Source: Bdellovibrionales bacterium (GTDB lineage: Bacteria > Bdellovibrionota > Bdellovibrionia > Bdellovibrionales > UBA1609). Taken from it: a stretch of DNA of 64,000 bases. Location of the stretch: NCBI GenBank assembly GCA_016716765.1, contig JADJVA010000025.1, forward strand, positions 124,001 to 188,000, given 5' to 3'. Made by a program: the position numbers and the translations under genes. The notes below the pieces were generated by a model, which saw only the letters and a program-made list of their open reading frames with translations, did not search any database and was not told where the DNA came from. Below, piece by piece: positions 17,963 through 26,664 of this stretch (positions within the stretch are counted from its first letter, which is position 1; every line of letters starts with the position of its first letter).

Positions 17963-18110
17963 CTTGTGCCCCTATAAGGCCTCTTTAATGCCTTGCATTT
18001 TATGCGAAGCGCTGTGAAGCTCAGATTTTTGAGTGAACTTCTCAGAATGGGCATGATAGGAATCAATCTTTGTTAATAAAACCCATTATTTATATGAGCA
18101 AATTTACACT

Positions 18111-19400
18111 ATGAAGGTCTACATATCCGATCTGAAAGATCACCTTGGTAAAGAGGTTGAACTGAGGGGCTGGGTTTTCAATTCTCGCTCGTCTGGAAAA
18201 ATAAAATTTTTGCTCCTTCGTGATGGCACAGGACTTTGCCAATGCGTTTACTTCAAAGGAGAGTGCGAAGAGGCCGCCTTTGAAAAATTCTCGCAGCTGA
18301 CTCAAGAATCCTGTGTCAGCATCAAGGGTATTGTTCGAGAAGAAAAGCGCAGTCCGGGAGGATTTGAGCTCGGGGCAAAAGATCTCACCATTATTTCTTT
18401 GGCGGCAGAATATCCCATCTCTCCAAAGGAACATGGTGTTGATTTTCTCATGGGCAATCGCCATCTTTGGCTTCGTTCTAAGAAACAACATGCGGCTTTG
18501 CGCGTTCGCGCAGAGATCATCAGTGCTATCCGTGATTTCTTTGACGGTCGTGGCTTTACCTTAACCGACGCTCCTATTTTTACCCCAAGCGCATGCGAGG
18601 GAACCTCAACTTTGTTTGAGACTCAATATTTTGACGAAAAGGCCTACTTGTCACAAAGCGGACAGCTCTACATGGAAGCAACCGCCGCCGCCTTTGGCAA
18701 AGTCTATTGCTTTGGTCCTACCTTTAGAGCTGAGAAATCTAAAACGCGCCGTCACTTGATCGAATTTTGGATGGTTGAGCCAGAAGTTGCCTTTAATGAT
18801 CTTTATGACAACATGGAGCTGGCTGAACAGTTTGTGGAATACATCGTACAAAGAACATTAAAAAACAAAAGTGAAGAGTTGGCCGTATTGGAAAGAGACA
18901 CAACAGGTCTTCAGAAGATTCAGCTGCCATTTCCAAGACTTCACTATAAAGAAGCGGCCGAGATAATTTTGAAGGAAAATCCTGAGTTCATTATAGGCAA
19001 TGACTTTGGAGGAACTGACGAGACCATCATCAGTTCGAAATTTAGTAAACCGGTTTTTGTTCACCATTACCCTTCGGCTATCAAGGCCTTTTATATGAAG
19101 GAGGATCCTGAAGAAAAAGGATCTAGCATGAGTTGCGATCTTTTAGCGACCGATGGCTACGGAGAAATTATTGGTGGAGGTCAAAGAGAAGAAAACATTG
19201 ATATTCTCTGTGCCAAAATCAAAGAGCATCAACTCAATGAGAAAAACTTTGAATGGTATTTGGATTTAAGGCGATACGGAAGTTTCCCACATTCTGGATT
19301 TGGATTGGGAGTAGAAAGAACGGTTGCCTGGATCTGCGGTCTAAATCATGTGCGTGAGACAATTCCTTTTCCGAGGATGTATGGACGGTTTTATCCGTAG
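18111..19400 (+). CDS. asnS: Asparaginyl-tRNA synthetase
   Basis: This class IIb synthetase charges tRNA-Asn directly. The 429-residue protein has the N-terminal OB-fold anticodon domain (about 1-110) and the catalytic core with motif 2 FRAEKSKTRRHLIEFWMVEPE-like sequence and motif 3 GFGLGVERTVAWICG, ending RETIPFPRM typical of AsnRS rather than AspRS. The start at 18111 has only a weak ribosome site. It is followed after nine bases by the acyl-CoA carboxylase gene, so the two may be co-transcribed although functionally unrelated. Confidence 0.94.
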   Translation: MKVYISDLKDHLGKEVELRGWVFNSRSSGKIKFLLLRDGTGLCQCVYFKGECEEAAFEKFSQLTQESCVSIKGIVREEKRSPGGFELGAKDLTIISLAAEYPISPKEHGVDFLMGNRHLWLRSKKQHAALRVRAEIISAIRDFFDGRGFTLTDAPIFTPSACEGTSTLFETQYFDEKAYLSQSGQLYMEATAAAFGKVYCFGPTFRAEKSKTRRHLIEFWMVEPEVAFNDLYDNMELAEQFVEYIVQRTLKNKSEELAVLERDTTGLQKIQLPFPRLHYKEAAEIILKENPEFIIGNDFGGTDETIISSKFSKPVFVHHYPSAIKAFYMKEDPEEKGSSMSCDLLATDGYGEIIGGGQREENIDILCAKIKEHQLNEKNFEWYLDLRRYGSFPHSGFGLGVERTVAWICGLNHVRETIPFPRMYGRFYP

Positions 19401-19409
19401 GGAGAATAA

Positions 19410-20984
19410 ATGGAGCAATTGAATACCGAGTCATCATCAGCCACTTATCGTTTGAAACAGCTTGAAACTCGCAACGAAGAGGCCTTGCAAGGCGGAGGCG
19501 ACGATCGTGTCGTTAAACATAAGGAAGGTGGTCGCCTCACCGCTCGTGAACGTCTGGACGTCTTGCTAGATCCTGGAAGTTTTGTCGAAATTGACCGTTT
19601 TGTAACTCATCGTTGCATCAATTTTGGTATGAGCACAAAGAAGGCTCCAGGCGATGGGGTGATTACTGGCTACGGAAGAATCAACGGAAAGATTGTCTAT
19701 GTCTACAGCCAAGACTTTACCGTTTTTGGCGGAAGCATGTCTCGCACTCAAGCCAACAAGATCTGTAAAATCATGGATCTCGCTCTAAAAAACGGATCCC
19801 CCATGATTGGTCTGAACGATTCCGGTGGGGCAAGGATTCAAGAGGGAGTTGAAGCTCTAGCTGGCTACGCTGATATCTTCCTTCGCAATGTCACCACCTC
19901 GGGCGTAGTCCCGCAGATCAGTGCAATCATGGGACCTTGCGCCGGTGGAGCCGTTTACAGTCCCAGCCTGACTGACTTTATTTTCATGGTAAAAAATTCT
20001 AGTTACATGTTCGTAACTGGCCCGGAGGTAATTAAGGCGGTCACCCACGAAGATGTGACCAAAGAAGCTCTGGGCGGAGCCGTCACTCATAGCCAAAAAT
20101 CCGGAGTTGCTCATTTCGCGACTGAAGATGACAAGAACTGTCTTTTGATGATTCGGGAATTGCTCAACTTCCTTCCCTCGAACAATCTGGACGATACTCC
20201 CATTTTGCCTACGAAGGATCGGCCCGATCGCATCGAAGAGTCTCTTAACTCTCTTATCCCGGACAGCTCCCGAAAACCCTACGATATGTTATTGCTTATT
20301 CACAAGGTTGTCGACGAGAGCTATTTCTTGGAGGTTCAACAACATTACGCACAAAATATTATTATTGGTTTTGGACGTTTTAACGGGCGCTCAGTTGGCA
20401 TTGTTGCAAACCAACCTAAAATTTTAGCTGGCTGTTTGAATATTCAGGCCAGTATTAAAGCTGCGCGCTTTGTGCGTTTTTGCGATGCTTTTAATATTCC
20501 CATCTTGACCTTCGTTGACGTCCCAGGATTTCTGCCGGGAACAGATCAGGAATGGAATGGAATCATCACTCATGGAGCTAAGCTGCTCTATGCCTACGCC
20601 GAAGCCACGGTCCCAAAAATTACGATTATCACACGCAAAGCCTATGGTGGTGCATACGACGTGATGTCTTCCAAACATCTTCGTGGCGATGTGAATTTTG
20701 CCTACCCAACGGCTGAGATTGCAGTTATGGGCGCTGATGGAGCTGTTAACATCATCTTCCGTCAAGCTATCAAAGAGGCCAATGATCCCGAGAAAGAGCG
20801 TCGTCGCTTAACCGAGGAATATGAAACTGCTTTTGCAAACCCCTATGTTGCGGCGGAATTAGGATACATCGATGAAGTGATTGAACCTGCCATGACTCGC
20901 AAGCGCATTATCGACTCTCTTGAAATGCTGAAGAACAAGCGAGATACCAATCCCCCTAAGAAACATGGCAATATCCCTCTATAA
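19410..20984 (+). CDS. pccB: Acyl-CoA (propionyl-CoA) carboxylase carboxyltransferase subunit
   Basis: This subunit transfers CO2 from carboxybiotin to an acyl-CoA; with the mutase downstream, propionyl-CoA is the likely substrate, giving methylmalonyl-CoA. The 524-residue protein has the crotonase-type double domain with the acyl-CoA-binding oxyanion segments (NDSGGARIQEGVEAL, IMGPCAGGAVYSP) and the carboxybiotin half (FVDVPGFLPG, KAYGGAYDVM). GGGAG precedes the ATG. It is the first of four adjacent genes for the pathway. Acetyl-CoA specificity is a weaker alternative. Confidence 0.92.
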   Translation: MEQLNTESSSATYRLKQLETRNEEALQGGGDDRVVKHKEGGRLTARERLDVLLDPGSFVEIDRFVTHRCINFGMSTKKAPGDGVITGYGRINGKIVYVYSQDFTVFGGSMSRTQANKICKIMDLALKNGSPMIGLNDSGGARIQEGVEALAGYADIFLRNVTTSGVVPQISAIMGPCAGGAVYSPSLTDFIFMVKNSSYMFVTGPEVIKAVTHEDVTKEALGGAVTHSQKSGVAHFATEDDKNCLLMIRELLNFLPSNNLDDTPILPTKDRPDRIEESLNSLIPDSSRKPYDMLLLIHKVVDESYFLEVQQHYAQNIIIGFGRFNGRSVGIVANQPKILAGCLNIQASIKAARFVRFCDAFNIPILTFVDVPGFLPGTDQEWNGIITHGAKLLYAYAEATVPKITIITRKAYGGAYDVMSSKHLRGDVNFAYPTAEIAVMGADGAVNIIFRQAIKEANDPEKERRRLTEEYETAFANPYVAAELGYIDEVIEPAMTRKRIIDSLEMLKNKRDTNPPKKHGNIPL

Positions 20985-20995
20985 GGAAACCAACT

Positions 20996-22497
20996 ATGTT
21001 ATTTAAAAGAGTACTTATTGCAAATAGAGGCGAAATTGCGATCAGAATTATTAGGTGCTGTCGAGAACTTGGAATTGATACTCTCGCGGTGTACAGCGAG
21101 GCTGATCGCAACAGCGCTCACGTGTTACTTGCGGATCGCGCTATTTTAATTGGTCCAGGCCCTAGCAAAGATTCCTACCTGCGAAGTGATAAAATCATAG
21201 CTGTCGCAAAAGAATTTGGGGCTGATGCCATTCATCCCGGATATGGTTTCCTGAGTGAGAATGCCGAGTTTGCTCGCTTGGTCGAAAAGGCAGGGATTAC
21301 TTTTATCGGGCCCACCCCTGAAAATATTGAAGCCATGGGAGACAAACTTGCCTCCCGCGAACTGATGAAGGCAGCTGGCGTTCCAACCGTCCCCGGATCA
21401 GCTGGTGCGATTGACAACGAACAGCACGCACTCTTGGAAGCCGAAAAAATAGGCTATCCCGTCATGATAAAAGCTTCGGCCGGTGGCGGAGGCAAGGGAA
21501 TCCGAGTGGCCCACCATCCGGATGAGTTGCCCGCGGCCTTTCGCACTTGCCAATCCGAAGGGAAAAATTATTTCAAGGACGATCGGGTATTCATCGAGCG
21601 CTTCATTCAAAATCCCAAGCACATTGAAATTCAGGTCTTCGGCGATAAATTCGGGAATGCCGTCCACATGTTTGAACGAGAGTGTTCGGTACAAAGACGA
21701 AACCAAAAAATTATCGAAGAGAGTCCAAGTATAGCCGTGCCGAATGAAATTCGAGAAAAATGGGTGCAGTGGCCGTTCGAGCGGCCAAGTCGATCAATTA
21801 CGTCGGGGCCGGCACCATAGAATTCATTTTTGACAATAACACCAAAGAATTCTTCTTCATGGAGATGAACACGCGCTTGCAAGTTGAACATCCCATTACA
21901 GAAATGGTAACTGGAATTGATTTGGTCCAGGAGCAGCTTCTGGTTGCTGCTGGCCAAAAATTGTCCTTCCGTCAGGAAGAAATCAAACAGAACGGACATT
22001 CGATTGAACTCCGGATATGCGCTGAGGATCCAATTTCTTTTGCCCCATGCCCGGGAACGATTCGTAAGTGTCGAATCCCTCAGGGGCCCTTTGTTCGAGT
22101 AGATGGTTATGCCTACCCTGGGTATGAGATTCCCATTTACTACGATTCCATGATTGCAAAGTTAGTTGTTTGGGGACCCAATAGACAAACCTGCATTCGC
22201 CGCTTGAAACGGGCCCTTGCAGAATTCATGTTAACTGGCGTGAAATCGAACATTGTTCTTCACAAGAATATTCTGGAGCACCCGACCTTCTTGGATGGTA
22301 GCTACACCACTCAGTTCCTAGATAACCAAATGAAGGGTCGCGAACAAAAGCAGCTATTTATGTTTGTTGACGAGCATGTTTTTTTGATTTCGGCAGCTAT
22401 CACTGCTTATATCGATAGCAAATCGCGCAATATTGGTGAATTTAATTTGGCTAGCCGCTGGAAAGAACTTGGGCGCTCCAAAGGCATGAGGGTTTAG
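20996..22497 (+). pseudogene. pccA: Biotin carboxylase subunit of propionyl-CoA carboxylase, frameshifted
   Basis: The ATP-grasp subunit carboxylates biotin on the carrier protein. Two frames together cover the family. The first (20996-21820) holds the N-terminal domain (FKRVLIANRGEIAIRI), the ATP-binding GGGGKGIR and the ECSVQRRNQKIIEE strand. The second (from 21760) resumes with MGAVAVRAAKSINYVGAG and includes EMNTRLQVEHP and the C-terminal domain. They join exactly if one A is added to the run of five at 21756-21760, giving REKMGAV and a 500-residue protein of normal length. So one base has been lost, either really (a dead gene) or as a sequencing slip in the homopolymer. It lies 11 bases after pccB. 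Confidence 0.88.
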
Positions 22498-22499
22498 AT

Positions 22500-23024
22500 A
22501 TGTACTTCGAAGCAGAAAGCAATGGAATAAAATACGAAGTCACCGTCACTGAGAGTCGTCATTCCTGGCAGGTTTCTATTCGTGAGGGAACCTCTGATTG
22601 GATAAATCACAAGATTCCCAAAGTAGACTACCAATTTGCAGAGGACACGATCAGTTTATTGTTTAACAACAGTTCCTACCTCGTGGATTGCATCGGTAAA
22701 GACACTGATTATACCGTTTTCACGCGCGGTACCTTTCGAAATATTAAAATTTACAACGAAGAAAAGCTACTTCATGAGAGTCTCAAGGCAGGAGGATCTT
22801 TTGGTGGTGGAGTCAGCCTCGACTCAGGAATGCCAGGAAAAATTGTCAAAATTTTGGTGGCGGAAGGAAGCATTGTTCCGGCAGGCACTCCTCTGCTGAT
22901 CATGGAAGCGATGAAAATGGAAAACGAAATGCGAGCTCCACGTGAGGTGCAAATTAAATCCATTGAAGTAAAGGAAGGCGAAAACGTCGATAATGGAACC
23001 GTACTGATTCGTTTTGAGTCATGA
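22500..23024 (+). CDS. Biotin carboxyl carrier protein of the acyl-CoA carboxylase
   Basis: The 174-residue protein carries biotin on Lys139 in the EAMKMEN motif within a C-terminal biotinyl domain (about residues 106-173), preceded by a Gly-rich hinge (KAGGSFGGG) and an N-terminal half of roughly 95 residues that probably contacts the carboxylase. It shuttles carboxybiotin between the biotin carboxylase and carboxyltransferase encoded just upstream. It begins two bases after the carboxylase stop, and its own stop overlaps the mutase ATG (ATGA). In many bacteria this domain is fused to PccA; here it is a separate gene. Confidence 0.9.
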   Translation: MYFEAESNGIKYEVTVTESRHSWQVSIREGTSDWINHKIPKVDYQFAEDTISLLFNNSSYLVDCIGKDTDYTVFTRGTFRNIKIYNEEKLLHESLKAGGSFGGGVSLDSGMPGKIVKILVAEGSIVPAGTPLLIMEAMKMENEMRAPREVQIKSIEVKEGENVDNGTVLIRFES

Positions 23025-24639
23025 GTGAAGTCAATAAGACTGAAAATGACAAATCGACTTTTTTCAATTCCAGCCGAATAGAACTGAAGACCTGTTACGA
23101 TCAACGCGACCTCGCACCGATAAATGAGAACCAAGCTGATTCTTCTCTTCCTGGAGAGTATCCCTTTTCTCGCGGAATTCAGCCCAGTATGTATCGGGGC
23201 CGTCTCTGGACCATGCGCCAGTATGCAGGCTTCGGTTCTGCCCAAGAAAGCAATCGACTGTACAAGTCTCTGCTCGCTAAAGGAACCACCGGACTCAGTA
23301 TTGCGTTCGATCTCCCCACACAAATGGGTTACGATTCCAATCACCCCATGGCAAACGGCGAAGTCGGAAAAGTAGGTGTCGCCATTTCGACCATTGAGGA
23401 CATGAATTTACTTCTGGAGGGAATTCCTCTCGAAGAAATCTCATCTTCTATGACTATCAACTCAACTGCAGGAATATTACTTGCCTTCTACATTGCGATT
23501 GCCAAACAAAGAGGCTTTAGCTAAAGAAGCTGAGGGGCACCATACAAAACGATATACTCAAGGAGTACATTGCACGGGGTACCTATATCTATCCTCCTCA
23601 GCCATCCATGCGTATTATTACAGATATATTTGATTATTGCGGGCGGGAACTTCCGGAATGGAACACAATAAGTATATCGGGATACCATATTCGCGAGGCC
23701 GGGGCCACAGCGGCCCAAGAGATTGCGTTCACTCTTGCTAATGGAATTACCTACGTTGAGGCAGCCTTGTCTCAAGGGCTCTCTGTAGATGATTTCGCTG
23801 GACGACTTAGTTTTTTCTTTAACGTGCAAAATAATTTTTTTGAGGAAATTGCAAAGTTTCGGGCGGCCCGACGAATGTGGGCAAAGATCATGAAAGAGCG
23901 ATTTGGAGCTAAAGATCTTCGCTCTATGAAGCTTCGTTTTCACAGCCAAACAGCAGGAGTCACTCTGACCGCCCAGCAACCAGAGAATAATATAGTTCGA
24001 GTGACACTCCAGGCCCTCGCAGCTGTTTTGGGTGGAACTCAAAGTCTACACACAAACAGCATGGATGAGGCCTTGGGTCTACCTACTGAAAACGCGGTCA
24101 CTATTGCCCTTCGTACCCAACAAATTATCGCTCATGAATCTGGGGTCACCGATGTAGCGGATCCCATGGGCGGATCCTTTTTTATCGAATCACTCACCAA
24201 TCAACTGGAAACCTTGGCAACGGGATACATCGACCGCATCGAAGCATTGGGAGGCGTGATCGCTTGCATTGAGTCCGGTTGGATTCAAAATGAAATACAA
24301 AATGCTGCCTACAAGTTCCAGCTGGACGTTGAGAGTGGCAATCAAAAGATTGTGGGCGTTAACTGCTTTGAGACGTCAGAGCAATCAAAAATTGAAACTC
24401 TGAGAATTTCAGATGAGATCTCCAGGGACCAGATCTCCAGGCTCAATATTTTTATAAAAAAGAGAAACGCCTCACTTGTAAAGACTTCGTTGGAGAGAAT
24501 TCAAAATGCGGCTCAAGACAGTCGACAAAACCTTATGCCCCTATTTGTCGAAGCCGTTGAAAACAAAGTTACTCTAGGTGAAATTTCTGACACCCTTAGG
24601 AAAGTGTTTGGGCAACATAAGGAAACCCTGACCCTATAG
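23021..24639 (+). pseudogene. Methylmalonyl-CoA mutase large (TIM-barrel) subunit, frameshifted
   Basis: The enzyme isomerises methylmalonyl-CoA to succinyl-CoA with adenosylcobalamin. The first frame (23021-23524) has RGRLWTMRQYAGFGSAQESN and IAFDLPTQMGYDS, then hits TAA at 23522. The next frame continues as LKKLRGTIQNDILKEYIARG and on through DEALGLPTENA and DPMGGSFFIE. Adding one base near 23521 joins them into 539 residues with no gap against the family. The product ends without the C-terminal cobalamin-binding domain (no DxHxxG), so it is the large subunit of a two-part mutase; the small B12 subunit is not in this window. It is last in the carboxylase operon and converges on tatC. Confidence 0.87.
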
Positions 24640-24648
24640 ATTCTGAAC

Positions 24649-25407
24649 TCATGATTTTGTGGTCGGCTCGCTGCTCGGAATTTTTTCAAATATTTTTACC
24701 AAAAATATGGACATCTCATATAGAAGGATAAGGGGAACAAGCATCAATATCATGCTCAAGGCATCTGGCGGAGTGAATATTGCTGAGGCGACAGCCAATA
24801 TCACATAGGAATATCTCCTGTATTTACTTAAAAATGAAGAAGACACGAGGCCCATAATTCCCAAAATTGTCAATATGAGCGGCATTTCAAAAGCAAGACC
24901 AAAAACCAAAGTCGTCGTCACAAAAAAGGAAAGGTACTCTCCAATAGTTATCATTGGAGTGTCCGTGCTGCCTCCAAAGGTCATCAGAAATTTAAACGCC
25001 ATTGGAAGAACAATGAAATACACAAAACACATCCCGAGCATAAACAAGCCAGTGCCAAAGCCCACAAATGCGACGGCGTACTTTTTTTCCTTTTCATAGA
25101 GCCCAGGAGCCACAAATTTCCAGACATGGTAAAGCCAGAACGGCGAAGACACCAAAGTCCCCGCCAAAACAGCCACCTTCAAATGAGCCAAAAATTTGTC
25201 CATTGGGGCCGTAAAAACCAAGCCTCCAGCCGTGTTTTTCAGATAAGGCGAAATAGGCCCCCTTGCGATATCAAATAAGAAATCACTAAAGCCCCAGCAA
25301 ACAATAAATCCAAGAAAAACCCCTAAGATTGACCACATCAACCTTATTCGCAATTCCGACAGGTGCTCCACAAGAGTTTGATTTGGTTCGTCGCTAAAAT
25401 TATTCAT
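24649..25407 (-). CDS. tatC: Sec-independent protein translocase TatC
   Basis: TatC is the six-span membrane receptor for twin-arginine signal peptides. The 252-residue protein has the N-terminal LVEHLSELRIRL signature, the periplasmic loop with SPFWLYHVWKFVAPGLYEKEKK and six hydrophobic segments. It follows tatB with an 8-base overlap (ATG at 25407, tatB stop at 25400), so both are made from one message. TatA proper is not seen; the upstream TatB-like protein may serve both roles or tatA lies elsewhere. Confidence 0.95.
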   Translation of the reverse strand: MNNFSDEPNQTLVEHLSELRIRLMWSILGVFLGFIVCWGFSDFLFDIARGPISPYLKNTAGGLVFTAPMDKFLAHLKVAVLAGTLVSSPFWLYHVWKFVAPGLYEKEKKYAVAFVGFGTGLFMLGMCFVYFIVLPMAFKFLMTFGGSTDTPMITIGEYLSFFVTTTLVFGLAFEMPLILTILGIMGLVSSSFLSKYRRYSYVILAVASAIFTPPDALSMILMLVPLILLYEMSIFLVKIFEKIPSSEPTTKS

Positions 25408-25762
25408 ATTTTAGTTTGTTCGCTTCAATTGGTTTGGATTCTTCCGAACTGACCTCGGCCTCAACCTTCAAACTATCGAAGTTGCTGTCGCCCTCGCCAT
25501 CGCCATCTGGAGTTGCCTTATCCGCCTTACCTAATTTATCTATTGATAGCTGCTGGCGTACCTGGTCCTCAGTTTTATGCACAAAACGATCCGTTTGATG
25601 CTTGATATCAGTGAAAGAGGAGGTTAGTTCTCCCGTTGCCCTCTTAAACTCATTGAGCAAACGGCCAACAACCCGAGCTAACTCGGGCAACTGCTTCGGG
25701 CCAATAAATATGAGCGCTAGAACAGAGAGTAGAACCATCTCTGAAAAACCTAAATTAAACAT
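25400..25762 (-). CDS. tatB: Twin-arginine translocase subunit TatB (TatA/B family)
   Basis: The 120-residue protein has a short N-terminal membrane helix (LGFSEMVLLSVLALIFIG), the conserved Gly-Pro hinge (GPKQLPELARVVGR) and a long amphipathic, charged C-terminal region. A Glu at residue 8 and the extended tail favour TatB over TatA. The overlap with tatC shows they are co-expressed. The tail is rich in Asp, Gly and Glu. Confidence 0.88.
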   Translation of the reverse strand: MFNLGFSEMVLLSVLALIFIGPKQLPELARVVGRLLNEFKRATGELTSSFTDIKHQTDRFVHKTEDQVRQQLSIDKLGKADKATPDGDGEGDSNFDSLKVEAEVSSEESKPIEANKLKYE

Positions 25763-25807
25763 AAGGGGATGCTACCATAGGGAAATTTGAAGGTCCATTG
25801 ACCTTTC

Positions 25808-26437
25808 TTACTGCTTAACTACTTTTTTTGCGTAAGTCGTTGGAGTGAAAAGCCCTCGATCCAACAACTGATCCTCGGCTTGTCTTGAGCCAGTTAGAAC
25901 ATAACGATCATAAAGACGCAGCAAGTCCTCTTGATTTACAAAAAAGGCCTTTTGGCTCACACAAGTCAATACGTCCACAAAATCCAAAAATCTCAGAGAA
26001 AAATCATTGAAAACACCCGCCTTCAATGTCCGACCTGAAAGAGAGGCCAAGTGTCTGTAAGCAGACCCACCAATTCCGGCATAATAATCTACGTCCACAA
26101 TCTTTCTTTTTAGCGAGTCTCCAAAGAACCCACTGATATATAGACTCGAATCGGCAAGCCTTTTAAACATCTCAAAGCTAACTGGAGGTTGGGCGCCGAT
26201 AGCTTTCAAATAGAGCTCAGCCAACGTCTCCTGGCTCTTCTTCCCGTCCTCTTTAGACAGATAAAAAAGATTTCCTGTATGCAAATAGAATTCAAGTAAA
26301 TCAACGATGTAGGTTTTGACGTCTGCAGAGGCTTCCAATTTGCATTCTCGAAACGCATCAGTGACTGACTCAGAAAAATACTCCCTGGAACTGGCGACAA
26401 GATCTGGACTTGCTACCTTCTTCTTCGTCTGATCCAT
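25808..26437 (-). CDS. Conserved-looking protein of unknown function upstream of tatBC
   Basis: This 209-residue protein is soluble by appearance, with no signal peptide and mostly helical composition. It shows recurrent aromatic-rich segments (YIVDLLEFYLHTG, DSSLYISGFFGDSL, VDVDYYAGIGGSAYRHLA). I recognise no family. ATG at 26437 is preferred to an upstream in-frame start because AAGGAAAG precedes it. It stands about 45 bases upstream of tatB on the same strand, so it may be the first gene of that operon. Confidence 0.65.
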   Translation of the reverse strand: MDQTKKKVASPDLVASSREYFSESVTDAFRECKLEASADVKTYIVDLLEFYLHTGNLFYLSKEDGKKSQETLAELYLKAIGAQPPVSFEMFKRLADSSLYISGFFGDSLKRKIVDVDYYAGIGGSAYRHLASLSGRTLKAGVFNDFSLRFLDFVDVLTCVSQKAFFVNQEDLLRLYDRYVLTGSRQAEDQLLDRGLFTPTTYAKKVVKQ

Positions 26438-26664
26438 CCTTCTTTCCTTAATGAAAGAGAGCCAATCAACAGCCAATACTCTCATATAGAATATCGGAAC
26501 AATTACTCCTCGATTTTATCAAAAATAGTTTGATTTTTGCCAAAACCAAGACCTAATTGAAGAATGGACGGCCCCAGCGACTCAAAATGGATCATTTTTT
26601 CAAGTCTCGATAAGTATCCATTATCGATTTCATAAACGCCAACTATTGGTCTGACTGGCCTTGC

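Noticed and set aside
17974..17996. Inverted repeat AAGGC/GCCTT after the protease gene as a terminator
   Set aside because: The stem is only five pairs with a nine-base loop and no T-run follows.
21756..21762. Programmed -1 ribosomal frameshift at the A5 run in the biotin carboxylase gene
   Set aside because: No canonical X XXY YYZ heptamer in the right register and no clear downstream stimulatory structure. A missing base is simpler and the same kind of loss occurs in three other genes.
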